A DNA stretch of 64,000 nt from Nonomuraea glycinis (GCF_014646515.1 NZ_BMNK01000013.1:204367-268366), one strand, 5' to 3'. Positions 34,955 through 44,533 are shown, counted from the first letter of the stretch. Numbers and translations: made by a program. The notes: generated from the letters alone by a model not told the origin.

Positions 34955-35868
34955 TGTGGGAGTACGACGGATTTATCGCCAAGGCGCAGCTGTACTTCTC
35001 CAGGGCTGCTGACCATCGCACTGCAGATGACGGCGTGCTGGCCCATTGGCTACTGCTTGGCCTGGAGTTCCTGCTCCGCGCGCCACTCGCGAAGGTCCAC
35101 CCGACCCTGCTCGCGGACATGAACGGCGAGTCGATTATGGCTGCCGCAGGTTATCCGAAACCCAATGGGCATCCAACGTCCATTTCGCTCAAGACGGTCG
35201 TGGAACGGTTAGGTGTGATCATTCCTGGCTTCACAAAAGAGCGTGCGGTGGACGTCACCTATCTGGCGGGCTTGCGCAACGCGGAGGCACACAGTAGCTC
35301 GTCACCGTACGAGCGAGGGGTTGAACTGTGGTTGCCGCACTTCACACGAGTAGTCGAGGCCGTGTGCGATCATCTCGAGTTGGATCCGGCGGACTTGCTC
35401 GGCGACGCCCTGCTTGATCACGGACGAGCCTTGGTCGATGCAGCGGACAAGCGGCTGGTCCATGAGGTGATGCAGAGGATCAAAGCGGCCGCCCAGGTCC
35501 GGACGAGCCTGTCTCACGAGGAGCTGATTGTGCGGCGGGCTCGTATCGGCACCATCTTCCAGGGACGGAGCGGACTCAACCTACCTCATGAGGCTGTTGA
35601 GCAGGTGCGATGCCCTGCCTGCGCCGAGGGCATCCCGCTGGAGCTAAGGTCTGTGCGCAGCACAGATGGGCGCATCGAAGAGGACTGGGTCTATCGCGAC
35701 GTCGTGTACGTGGCGACGGCGTTGTTCTGCCCAGTTTGTACTCTGCGGCTGGAAGGCACTGCCGAGATCCACGCAGCTGGGATTCAGCAGCAGTATCTGC
35801 GCACCGAACGGGAGTCCTTAGAGGAGCGCTACGCAGACTACGGCGAGCCGGAATACGGCAATGATTGA
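34954..35868 (+). CDS. HEPN-like protein with zinc ribbon
   Basis: 304 residues from ATG 34954, which overlaps the oxygenase stop (TGATG), with GGAG 6 bases upstream. The N-terminal helical part contains GVLAHWLLLGLEFLLR and then LRNAEAHSSS, an R-N-x3-H HEPN RNase signature near 108-113. The C-terminal part has two Cys pairs, CPAC near 220 and CPVC near 260, spaced as a zinc ribbon. HEPN proteins commonly cut RNA and cause dormancy or death of infected cells. As last gene of the helicase-oxygenase operon it is the best candidate effector. Confidence 0.65.
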   Translation: MWEYDGFIAKAQLYFSRAADHRTADDGVLAHWLLLGLEFLLRAPLAKVHPTLLADMNGESIMAAAGYPKPNGHPTSISLKTVVERLGVIIPGFTKERAVDVTYLAGLRNAEAHSSSSPYERGVELWLPHFTRVVEAVCDHLELDPADLLGDALLDHGRALVDAADKRLVHEVMQRIKAAAQVRTSLSHEELIVRRARIGTIFQGRSGLNLPHEAVEQVRCPACAEGIPLELRSVRSTDGRIEEDWVYRDVVYVATALFCPVCTLRLEGTAEIHAAGIQQQYLRTERESLEERYADYGEPEYGND

Positions 35869-35890
35869 GGCGTCCAATAGATCCGGAAAA

Positions 35891-35909
35891 GTCAGCTAGA
35901 TAAGCTGAC
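35891..35909 (-). terminator. Hairpin between HEPN gene and IS remnant
   Basis: GTCAGCT and AGCTGAC pair over 7 bp with a 5-base loop. On the reverse strand TTTT follows, so it works best as terminator of the leftward transposase scrap; it may also end the rightward operon. Confidence 0.55.
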
Positions 35910-35973
35910 AGAAGTCTGGAAGAGGAAGGTAAGTGGCGAGGTTTCGGTCGAGCTCTCACCGGAGCTCAAGGTT

Positions 35974-36285
35974 AGGCCATCCGCAGCTCGGCCCGCCGGC
36001 GTCGCTCCAGCCGCCAGTCCGGGTAATAGGAGCGGAACGCAGCTTCGGAATCGCGAGCTCGATGGTTCCCGCGCGGGTGTCCCACTCGCGCGCCCGGTAG
36101 CCGTTGCGGGAGTTGGTCCGCTCCTGGCTGCGCTGGCCGTAGGCGGCCCCGCACAGGCTGTCGGCCTCGGCCGACATCAACGCTTCGGCCATGGTCTTCA
36201 CCATGGATCGCAACAGATCCGGGTCGTCGGTCTCGATCTGCTTCGCGAGCCACTGAGCAGGCGTCACACTGTTGTCTGCGGCCAT
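35974..36285 (-). pseudogene. IS256-family transposase N-terminal remnant
   Basis: From ATG 36285 the frame reads the IS256 N-terminus: DLLRSMVKTMAEALMSAEAD, CGAAYGQRSQERTNSRNGY, TRAGTIELAIPKLR. A frameshift near 36035 moves the motif SYYPDWRLERRRRAE into another frame and a stop follows. The DDE catalytic region is absent, so the element is dead. Confidence 0.75.
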
Positions 36286-36562
36286 CGACTGATTCTCCTT
36301 CGATCTTGATCTAGCTACTCGAAGGATCACTCGATGGCCGTCTTCATTTCACGACGCCACGCCTGTCACCAGGCCAAACTCGTACGCCACTCCTGTGGAC
36401 GCAACCTTGCTGGATGCCCTTTTGTGCCATCCGGACTGCGCGCTGATTCAACTCCGGCGGCTACCGACGCTGCGAGGGGTGAGATGAAGGAGATCGACCG
36501 ACCAAGGTCTCCATCCTTTACAGCCACAGGGGCCTCCATTAATGCCGGACGGGTTCAATATG

Positions 36563-38524
36563 TCACCATGGGAGAACATCCTGCACTGGGAGTGGAGAAA
36601 GTGGTTTGGCCGCCTTTGGGTGCTCCTCATGCAATGCCGCCAGAGCGTCCTGTACCGGCGGTATTTTGAGTTCAGCCAGTAGGTCCCGAGTGGAGTGGTC
36701 GGTGGAGTACAGCACGACTCCGTGCCTACCGCGGCTGGCCAGGACACGGTAGATGTTGCGAACCAGCTGGTGGCGTTTCGGTCCCCACGTAGGCCTATGT
36801 TTATTATTGACCGACTTCCAGTGATCGCCAGCCCAAGTGTAGTCATACCCAATAATGACTCCAGCATAGTTCCAGTCGAAACTTTGGGCAGTATAGATGC
36901 ATCCGATCTGCTCAAAACCTCGTGGATCGGTCGCCCACAGAGTGCGATCGGGTATTTTGTAGCGTCCACTCCCTCTGAAGGCGTTCCACGGCCGAGCCCA
37001 GTCGTCGATGCGGATATCGGGGACCAGTCGTCCCCCTCGATATTCGTGGGTCCAGTCCCAGCAGTAGCCCGCGGTGATGCGCGCCGAATGACCTAGGGAG
37101 ACCTGTGCCCGCAGGTAATCTTCCATCTGCTGTGCTGTATCGGCGCGTAGGAGTTGGAAGTCGCCTTTGTAGGTCCAAGGACGGGGCGCGGACTTGTAAC
37201 CAAGCAGATCTTCCAGCCAGTCGATGTACTCGGGACAGTAGTTGTGGCGGAACTGGCGCTGCAGCTGGATGTGGTGAATGTGCTCATCCGGGATCCCCAA
37301 CGCTAAACCGGCTTGCCTGATTTCCTCGGGCGAGCCTATTTCGTCATTGCGTACAACCTGGTGAGGGTCTAACAGGAACACTGGCACCCGTGCCGCCTGG
37401 ATGAGCTCGTAGATCTGAGGGATGTCGGAGCGTTGATCAAACTTATCGAAACGGAGATTGGATGTCTTGCGCAGGCGGTGCGCCTCGTCGCAGATCAAGA
37501 CGTTCAGGTGATTGGGTTCTCGATGCCTGTGCTGGTTGAAATAGGTGAACAGATCGGAGACGCCGCCATAGCGCCCGGTCACATATTTGCGTAAGGTTGC
37601 GGAGAACGCCGCACTGCCTGATGCATGGGCTGCGGAGCTACGGAGCCCGTTCAGTATGCCCAACAACTCCAGCGCTAAGACGGTCTTGCCCGTCCCCGGC
37701 CCGCCGGTGACAATGAATATCTGTTTTGAGTTGGCGGTAAATCCCTCCTCGACCAGGGTGAGCACCTTGTCCACCGTCTCGCGTTGCTCATCCAACAGTG
37801 GAAAGATTCGCCTGCCCCGAACCGCTTCGTAAGCGGCGTGCATGACTTCTTCGCTTGGGCGGACGTGCGCACGGTCGATTCGGCGGACGTGGTCGCGGGC
37901 ACCCTCAGCACTCAACACCGTGGAGAGGAAATGGGCGAATTCCTTGCGGTCGGTGGTATCACCGAAGGCCCGTACACGTTTGCCGTCAACATCGGCACGC
38001 AGCTGGCCGACCGGGGGCATGATCTTAGCGACGGCCGTGGTCGAGGCGTTATGCAAGTTCGCCACGCCCCATAGTGCTCCCCTCAGCATCGGCACTTGGC
38101 GTTCCAGCGCCCGGCAGTAGTCCCAGACCTGCTCAACCGGGTGTTGACTGTCCTCGGGTCCCGCGCCGGGATGAGTGATTCTGCGGGTACGAGGGTTGAG
38201 AGCCAGCATTGACCACTGCTTGTTTTCTACGGCCACGGCCGACAGTTCGCCGGTGTCGGGATGGGATCCTACGAGCAGCATGTCGATGCGTGCGTCGCTG
38301 CTCAGCGTGCTCATCTCCAGCAGTACCATTACGTCGCCCAGCCCTGCCAGGAGCAGGACATCGAGAACCGTTCTGATGCTGGCGCGCCAAGACTGCTTCT
38401 CCGGATCTTTGACAACGACTCGGTACACCTCGTTTGCTCGGCGTACGAGCGTCTGGACGAGGTCTTCGGCGTCCGTTGCGGCTAAGTCGCCAGCCGAACG
38501 TGCTAGCAGGTAGCGGGGCTTCAC
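36563..38524 (-). CDS. PD-(D/E)XK / DUF2075 helicase fusion, paralogue 3
   Basis: 653 residues from GTG 38524 (GAGGAG 8 bases upstream). Same build as the pair at 22-26 kb: Asp81 in RIDMLLVG, E100-N-K102 in VAVENKQW, P-loop TGGPGTGKT, ICDEAHRLRK, FLLDPHQVVRNDE, IYTAQSFDWNYAGVIIG, and a C-terminal VLASRGRHGVVLYS. It extends about 30 residues past the others. It lies downstream of the DUF3883 gene on the same strand and shares a GTGA overlap with a 32-codon frame, so the two defence-type genes are probably coexpressed. Confidence 0.8.
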   Translation of the reverse strand: MKPRYLLARSAGDLAATDAEDLVQTLVRRANEVYRVVVKDPEKQSWRASIRTVLDVLLLAGLGDVMVLLEMSTLSSDARIDMLLVGSHPDTGELSAVAVENKQWSMLALNPRTRRITHPGAGPEDSQHPVEQVWDYCRALERQVPMLRGALWGVANLHNASTTAVAKIMPPVGQLRADVDGKRVRAFGDTTDRKEFAHFLSTVLSAEGARDHVRRIDRAHVRPSEEVMHAAYEAVRGRRIFPLLDEQRETVDKVLTLVEEGFTANSKQIFIVTGGPGTGKTVLALELLGILNGLRSSAAHASGSAAFSATLRKYVTGRYGGVSDLFTYFNQHRHREPNHLNVLICDEAHRLRKTSNLRFDKFDQRSDIPQIYELIQAARVPVFLLDPHQVVRNDEIGSPEEIRQAGLALGIPDEHIHHIQLQRQFRHNYCPEYIDWLEDLLGYKSAPRPWTYKGDFQLLRADTAQQMEDYLRAQVSLGHSARITAGYCWDWTHEYRGGRLVPDIRIDDWARPWNAFRGSGRYKIPDRTLWATDPRGFEQIGCIYTAQSFDWNYAGVIIGYDYTWAGDHWKSVNNKHRPTWGPKRHQLVRNIYRVLASRGRHGVVLYSTDHSTRDLLAELKIPPVQDALAALHEEHPKAAKPLSPLPVQDVLPW

Positions 38525-38619
38525 CCTCGTAGCTCCTCATGGGGTGAGATGACGAGTGCGTGTCGGCCGGACGTCATACGAGCGATCCGAGCGCGGCGGT
38601 AATCGGTGCCGTACAGCAC
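38521..38619 (-). CDS. Possible 32-residue coupling peptide
   Basis: GTG 38619 opens a 32-codon frame (VLYGTDYRRARIARMTSGRH, then ALVISPHEELRG) whose TGA overlaps the GTG of the DUF2075 gene. It starts 6 bases after the DUF3883 stop. It would carry ribosomes from one gene to the next. No ribosome site is visible, so it may only be read by reinitiation or not at all. Confidence 0.3.
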   Translation of the reverse strand: MLYGTDYRRARIARMTSGRHALVISPHEELRG

Positions 38620-38624
38620 GGTCG

Positions 38625-39596
38625 TTAGGAGGGGATGCGGTACTCGAAACGAGTCGGCCGCAGGTCCTCGTCAGCGGGTTCCCAGTCGGGTAGCAACGTC
38701 GTGGTGCCGCCGCTGGCCGTGAAGTTGGGGGTGATGCCCATGACGGTGATGTCGCTGACCACGAACAGATCGACTTCAGGGAACTCACGGGCGTGCTGGA
38801 CTTCATTAGCAGTTAGCTCCACCGACGTGGGGGCGCCCGTGGTGCCCTTAACTTCCACACGTCGCTCGGCGCCGGCCTTTGTAAGGCGCAGGTCATAGGG
38901 CTTGCCGACCTCTTCCACTGTCCAGCCGGCCTGCCTGTAATGCTGTATTGCCAGGTCGACTGCGTGGCGCTCGACAGCCTCGCGCTTTCGCGGGTCGCTC
39001 TGCCGTCCGGTACCCGTGCCATGCTTAACGTTCCTTCGAGGCTTAGGACGCGTCGGCACCTGAACAGGGCGAGTCTGGTTCAACGGGATGATCGGAGCGC
39101 TGTCGGCATAGGAGAGCTTGGGGGTGACGCCCATGAGCTTGAACAGCTTGTCGGGATCGAACTGGACCGGCTTGCCGAATCCACGGTGGAGACCGGACCG
39201 GCGGATCGCGTCGCTGGCTGCCAGGGGTAAGGAACCGGCCGGGCCCAGAGGAGTGTTGGTGAGCTTGGCGAGCGGTTCGATGCCGAGCCGCGTCGGATAC
39301 TTGACGCGTTGCTCATCTGTCTCGTCGGGCCAGTGTGGGGCTGTTCCCTCATAGACGATCCCCACTGCTTGACACACATACAGATCGATCGTGTCGCTCA
39401 GCCAGACCCCGAGGTCGACTCGCGGGTTTACGCCTGTTCCGAGAATGACGAAGTCCATCCTGGTGCCTGCATACTCCTCGATGCGGCTGGGAAAACCCCA
39501 AGATCGAGTCTCAAGCCCGAAGGCGAGGTTGTCCTGCCCCGTAGTGCTTTGGCTCACATGCACCATCAGAAACGAAGCTTTGGCCACATCGATCAC
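38625..39596 (-). CDS. EVE-like / DUF3883 protein, putative modification-dependent restriction
   Basis: About 323 residues if started at GTG 39596; the frame is open to 39941 and the start is uncertain. The C-terminal 110 residues match DUF3883, a PD-(D/E)XK-like domain: KREAVERHAVDLAIQHYRQA, YDLRLT, then RRVEVKGTTG. The N-terminal half has DFVILGTGVNP, DLYVCQAVGIVYEGTAPHWP and VKYPTRLGIEPL, a pattern like EVE/PUA folds that read modified bases. A reader joined to a nuclease-like domain would act as type IV-like restriction. The EVE reading is by eye and moderate. Confidence 0.6.
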   Translation of the reverse strand: MIDVAKASFLMVHVSQSTTGQDNLAFGLETRSWGFPSRIEEYAGTRMDFVILGTGVNPRVDLGVWLSDTIDLYVCQAVGIVYEGTAPHWPDETDEQRVKYPTRLGIEPLAKLTNTPLGPAGSLPLAASDAIRRSGLHRGFGKPVQFDPDKLFKLMGVTPKLSYADSAPIIPLNQTRPVQVPTRPKPRRNVKHGTGTGRQSDPRKREAVERHAVDLAIQHYRQAGWTVEEVGKPYDLRLTKAGAERRVEVKGTTGAPTSVELTANEVQHAREFPEVDLFVVSDITVMGITPNFTASGGTTTLLPDWEPADEDLRPTRFEYRIPS

Positions 39597-40351
39597 GGTA
39601 ACCGACAGATGCGGTCGTTCCCCCGTCAATACGGACACTTCGGAGGCTGGATCTCGCAGTCTAGGGCATGACCGATGCGTTCTCGTGGTTGGACGCTCGC
39701 TGGCAGGGTGAGGCAGGAGGGTTGAGAGGCCTCCGGGAGTAGACATGGAAGGGTGATTCGCAAGTTCATGTCCGGAGTTGCCTGTCGGAGCGGTGGTCGC
39801 CATGGGTGACGAGGAGGTGATCCCACGTGCGTGGGCGCAGGAGCACGGGTAGGGCAGCCGCTTGGCCCATTCTGACTTTGCTGGCCATGGAGGACGCGGA
39901 TCGCTGCCTGGATGGAAGCCTCGGCCTGCGCCGTTGGTCATGGCTGCGAACCTGGAGCTGTGCGTGATGTGCCCAGGCTCGGCAATGGTGCTCGGTGTGG
40001 CGAAGGACTACTACGGGCTGGAGTCTCCTACGGATGTCGCGGCGGGTGTCGGCGAGGCGCGGCGACCGGCGCGTACTGATGTGGCGTTCTCTCGCGTACC
40101 TGGCGTCACGGGCAGTATTCAAGGGACGAGGTCTGCACGCAGTTCGAGCGCTACGTTCCGATAGTACGGTCGGCGGGGCTGCGCACGTTGGCGGCTGATC
40201 CAGCTGCCCTTCCCGCCTGACGCCCGTGGCTCCGGGTGCACGAGCTGCCGCTAGGTCGACAGTCGTGGCGGTGCCCCTGCTTCGGTCGGCGATCCCATGA
40301 GCGGGAATTCTTTCTCGCGCTAGACTCCCCGCAGAGAAACGGAGGGATCGG
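39597..40351. other. Intergenic region with possible gene debris
   Basis: 755 bases upstream of pglW. One rightward frame (about 40085-40203) ends CTQFERYVPIVRSAGLRT and LAADPAALPA but has no start, so it may be the tail of a lost gene. The last 50 bases should hold the pglW promoter (TAGACT at about 40322 could be a -10). Nothing else is recognised. Confidence 0.35.
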
Positions 40352-43300
40352 GTGGAACCCGGAAGCAAACGGTGGGTCGAGGTCACACCTTCGGAGCACG
40401 CGCACGAGCGCGGTGGCCTTGCCGGCATCCGGGCCCGGCTTGCTGACGCCGATCCCTACCGGGCGTGGAGCAACTTCACCTTCACCACGCGCAGCGGTCG
40501 CCAGTACGAAGTCGACCTGCTGGTCATCGGGAAGGGCGGCATCTACCTCCTGGAGCTCAAGCACTGGTCGGGGACCATCACCGGCGACCACCAGACCTGG
40601 TTCCACAACGGTGACGCCGAGGACAACCCGCGCATCCTCGCCGACAACAAGGCCAAACACTTCAAACAGCTGCTCCTCGACGCCGGGGGGCGCGACCTGC
40701 CCTTCGTGCACGCCGGTGTGGTGCTCCACCAGCCGGACGCCCAGGTGCGCCTCACCGAACGCGGCCGACGCGGTGTCTACCGGATCGACGGGCAGGGGCC
40801 CGGTGGGCTGGATGAGCTGGTCAAGGACGCGCTGGCCGCCGAGCCGCGGATGCCTCGAGACCTGATCAACGGCAGGCGCTCCGCGGAGCTGGCCAGGTTG
40901 ATCGAGAAAGCGGGCGTGCGCCGCAGCGTTCGGCACCGCAAGGTCGGCAACATGCTGCTCGAGGACGACCCGCTGGCGGAGGGGCCGGGCTGGCAGGACT
41001 ACCTGGCCAAGCACCCGGTGCTGGAACGGGTCCGCCGGGTCCGCTTCTACCTGGTCAACCAGGCTGCGTCCCAGGAGGACCGCAGCGCGATCCTGAGGGC
41101 CGCCAAGCGCGAGTTCGTCACGCTGGAGAACCTCAACCACCCTGGCATCGCCCGCGCGATTGAGTTTTACGAGCACGAGCGCGGCCCCGCCGTTGTGTTC
41201 GAGCACGACCCGACCGAGACGCGCCTCGACCACTTCCTACAGCAGAAGGCCGGCGAGCTGACTGTCGATCAGCGTATCGACCTTGTCCGCACGCTCGCCA
41301 ACACGCTGCGATATGCCCACTCCCGGCGGCTGGTGCACCGCAGGCTGAGCCCGCTGTCCATCTTCGTCCGCACCCTTGCCTATAGTCGGTACGGCGTACG
41401 CATCCGCGACTGGCACACCGCAGGCCAACTGGTGCCCGGCTCGCCCAGCCACAGCACCTACGTGGCGGGCACCCGCACGCTGGAGGCCCTGACCGACAAG
41501 GGCGCCCACGGGTACATCGCGCCTGAGACGCTGCACAACCCGGCGGCCGACGCGATCCTGGCCGACGTATTCGGGCTCGGCGCCGTCTCATACCTGGTCT
41601 TCACGGGAAGTGCACCGGCCGAGACCAGCGAAGTGCTGCAGCAGCGACTGGCCCGCGAACGGGGTCTTGACGTCGCTGTTGAGCTGGACGGTGCCGCGCA
41701 GGCGATGATCGACCTGGTCAAGGACGCCACTGCGGGCGACGTCGATCTGCGGACCGAGTCGGTGGAGAGGTTCGTCCAGGGCCTGGAGCAGTTGGTCGGC
41801 GAGCTCACCGCGACCGAGGAGGCCGCGCAGCAGGTCGATCCGCTGGACGCGGTACCCGGCTCGAAGATCGGCCCCGCCGATGATCCGGTCCGGTTCGAGG
41901 TCGTCGAGCGGCTGGGCCAGGGCTCCACCGCGCTCGCTCTGCTCGTTAAGGACACCAAAAAGGCCGAGGACGCCAAGCACGGCCAGGCCGTACTAAAGGT
42001 GGCGCTGGACGAGGACGGAGCCCGAAAGCGGCTACTGGACGAGGCCGAGGTGCTGCCGCTCGTCCGGGACCTGCGCATTGCGGGCAACCTCGAAGAGCCG
42101 ATGCTCGTGGGCGGCCGGACCGCTCTGCTTCTGGAGAACGCGGGCAGGGAGAGCCTGGCGGCTATGATTCGCCGCGAAGGCCGGCTTTCTCTCGACTTTC
42201 TGGGCCGCTGGGGCAAGGACCTGCTCGAGATCCTGTCCGCACTCGACCTGGCGGGCGTCAACCACCGCGACATCAAGCCCGACAACCTGGCCTTCCGTGA
42301 GCTGGGCAAAAGCCGCGAGGTCCACCTCACGCTCTTCGACTTCTCGCTGTCGAGGGCGCCGCTGGAGCAGACCGGTGTCGGCACCCCGCCCTATCTCGAC
42401 CCGTTCTTCGACCCCGTGCACCGGCCCCGCTACGATGCGGCGGCCGAGCGGTACGCCGCGGCGGTGACGCTGCACGAGATGGCGACCGGGCAGGCCCCGG
42501 CTTATGGCACCGGTAACAGCCACCCCGCGCTGATCGACAGCGACGTCACGATCGACCCGGACGCATTCGAGCCCGGCCCGGCCCGCGACGGAGTGATCGC
42601 CTTCCTACGCAAGGCACTCGCCCGAAACGTCGCCGACCGTCACGACTCCATCGAGAGCATGCGGATCGAGTGGCGGGCCGTCTTCGACGCCGTCCCACCC
42701 GCCGCGGCCACGCCTACCAGCGTCAACCCGGTCACCGGTCAGGAGCTCGATGAGGCGGCGGGTAGGGCAGCGCTGGACACGCTGCTTGCTTCCGCCGGTC
42801 TCACCCCGCGAGCGGTCGACGCGCTGCACCGCATCGACGTCCGGACCGTCCGGGACCTGTTGGCCCGCTCGCCGTTCGAGCTCTCCCGGCTATCTGGCGT
42901 GGCAGACCCGACCAAGCGTGAGATCAGGCGCAGGGCAAAGCAGTGGCGGGCACGGCTCCAGTCGTCCGCCCCTGTGGCGGTCGCCGAGGACGACAACCCG
43001 GCCGGATCCGGGCGCGGGGTCGACGCGGTGCTGCGCTCGCTGATATCGAAGGCCGCGAAGCAGGACTCCACAGAGGCACGCGTGCTCCGCCTCTACCTCG
43101 GGCTGGAGGAGACAGAGTCCGCTTGGCCGAGCAACACCGAGCTGGGGTCGGCCGCTGGCGTTACCGCGGGTCGGGCGGGGCAAATCCTCCCTACTGCTCG
43201 TAAGGGCTGGCGTCAGCGCAGGTCCCTCACTGAGGTCCGCGACGAGATCGTCGACCTTGTCGCAGATGCGGGAGGCGTGCTCTCCGCGGAGGGGATCGCG

Positions 43301-44533
43301 GAAGCGCTGCTCACCTCTCGTGGCTCGGAGACAGCGGGTGACCAGCGGACGCGCCGTGCACTGGGCCTGGTGCGGGCCGCTGTCGAGGTCGAGGGCGAGC
43401 GTGGCGGAGAGGCGAGACTGCTGCACCGGCGCTGCCACGACTCGGCCGTGGTCGCTTTGGAGAAGCCCACCGATCCTGACGCGGTGCCCGGCACCGACCT
43501 GCTCGACTACGCGGTACGGCTTGGTAAGGTCGCCGACCTGCTGGCCGCCGAAGACCCGCTTCCGAGCGCCGCACAGACCGAGACCGTGCTCCGCGGGGTA
43601 CGGCTGCCGCAAGGCATGGCCGAACTGCCGGCCGATCGACTCGCGGCACTCGGCGCGGCGGCCTCGGAGAAGGCGGCGGCCAACGGTCGTGGCGAGATCT
43701 ATCCGCACGGCATAGACCCGAGGCGGGCCCTGGAGCAGCTCGCCTCCTCGCTCGGTGTAGTCCGGCACGGGATGGACCTCGATCAGCTTAAGGCCCGGGT
43801 TCGCGCCCGCTATCCGAAGGTCGGCGACTTGCCGGAGAGCCGCCACGACCTGGACGCGCTGCTCCACCTCGCCAAGGTCCCGCTGGTCTTCAGCGGCGGT
43901 GTCTACCGGCCAAGGGACATCCAGACCAGCAACCTCCCGACCTCCCACTGGCCGACGAGGACCCGGCTCAGAGGTGGTTCGTCGGTCGACCGGAACTTCG
44001 CCGACTTCGAGCGGCAGATGGAGGTATCGCTGCAGGAGCGCGGTTCCGTCACGATCAGCGTCGACTACCCGTTGTACGTCCGGGCGATCCCCGCGCTGCG
44101 GGACCGGTTCGGCCTCCAGGTGCTGGACGTCACCGCCGAGCTGCTCACCGCGATGCGGGCGAGCGCCGACGCCTACAACGTGGACTGGTCGATCGTGCTC
44201 CGAGCCGACCGGCCGGACGCCGCTCCGCAGGACGTTGCGAACCTCCGCCGGCTCGTCGAGCTCGCCGCGGCCGGGCTGGAGGAGATGCTGCTGACCGACC
44301 CGGCTCCGCTGCTCGTTGTGGAGGCGGCCCCGCTGGCTCGCTACGACCGGCTCACCGTGCTGGAGCGGCTCGCCGACAAGGCTACCGCACGGCCTGCCGC
44401 CCGGTGGCTGCTCGTGCCCGTCGACCGGGACGGCCGACCGTACCTCGATCATCGCCCGGCCCCGGGCGCGCTCGGTGCGCTCCGGCTCTCCACGACGTGG
44501 GTCAACGGGCATCAGCAGTCGGCTGCCTCGTAG
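40352..44533 (+). CDS. pglW: BREX type 2 serine/threonine kinase PglW
   Basis: 1393 residues from GTG with GGAGGG 5 bases upstream. A NERD nuclease-related domain covers about 20-130 (YEVDLLVIGKGGIYLLELKHW). A first kinase-like domain (about 215-470) has HRRLSPLSI near 328 and lacks the catalytic Asp, so it is a pseudokinase. A second (about 515-800) has HRDIKPDN near 638 and DFS in place of DFG, so probably active. The C-terminal 600 residues include a helix-hairpin-like segment and helical repeats typical of PglW. In Streptomyces coelicolor PglW autophosphorylates and is needed for phage growth limitation. It heads the BREX locus. Confidence 0.92.
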   Translation: MEPGSKRWVEVTPSEHAHERGGLAGIRARLADADPYRAWSNFTFTTRSGRQYEVDLLVIGKGGIYLLELKHWSGTITGDHQTWFHNGDAEDNPRILADNKAKHFKQLLLDAGGRDLPFVHAGVVLHQPDAQVRLTERGRRGVYRIDGQGPGGLDELVKDALAAEPRMPRDLINGRRSAELARLIEKAGVRRSVRHRKVGNMLLEDDPLAEGPGWQDYLAKHPVLERVRRVRFYLVNQAASQEDRSAILRAAKREFVTLENLNHPGIARAIEFYEHERGPAVVFEHDPTETRLDHFLQQKAGELTVDQRIDLVRTLANTLRYAHSRRLVHRRLSPLSIFVRTLAYSRYGVRIRDWHTAGQLVPGSPSHSTYVAGTRTLEALTDKGAHGYIAPETLHNPAADAILADVFGLGAVSYLVFTGSAPAETSEVLQQRLARERGLDVAVELDGAAQAMIDLVKDATAGDVDLRTESVERFVQGLEQLVGELTATEEAAQQVDPLDAVPGSKIGPADDPVRFEVVERLGQGSTALALLVKDTKKAEDAKHGQAVLKVALDEDGARKRLLDEAEVLPLVRDLRIAGNLEEPMLVGGRTALLLENAGRESLAAMIRREGRLSLDFLGRWGKDLLEILSALDLAGVNHRDIKPDNLAFRELGKSREVHLTLFDFSLSRAPLEQTGVGTPPYLDPFFDPVHRPRYDAAAERYAAAVTLHEMATGQAPAYGTGNSHPALIDSDVTIDPDAFEPGPARDGVIAFLRKALARNVADRHDSIESMRIEWRAVFDAVPPAAATPTSVNPVTGQELDEAAGRAALDTLLASAGLTPRAVDALHRIDVRTVRDLLARSPFELSRLSGVADPTKREIRRRAKQWRARLQSSAPVAVAEDDNPAGSGRGVDAVLRSLISKAAKQDSTEARVLRLYLGLEETESAWPSNTELGSAAGVTAGRAGQILPTARKGWRQRRSLTEVRDEIVDLVADAGGVLSAEGIAEALLTSRGSETAGDQRTRRALGLVRAAVEVEGERGGEARLLHRRCHDSAVVALEKPTDPDAVPGTDLLDYAVRLGKVADLLAAEDPLPSAAQTETVLRGVRLPQGMAELPADRLAALGAAASEKAAANGRGEIYPHGIDPRRALEQLASSLGVVRHGMDLDQLKARVRARYPKVGDLPESRHDLDALLHLAKVPLVFSGGVYRPRDIQTSNLPTSHWPTRTRLRGGSSVDRNFADFERQMEVSLQERGSVTISVDYPLYVRAIPALRDRFGLQVLDVTAELLTAMRASADAYNVDWSIVLRADRPDAAPQDVANLRRLVELAAAGLEEMLLTDPAPLLVVEAAPLARYDRLTVLERLADKATARPAARWLLVPVDRDGRPYLDHRPAPGALGALRLSTTWVNGHQQSAAS

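Noticed and set aside
39862..40164. Small rightward gene of 100 codons before pglW
   Set aside because: Codon bias is mixed, no ribosome site is seen, and the translation matches nothing I recognise; kept only as possible debris in the intergenic entry.
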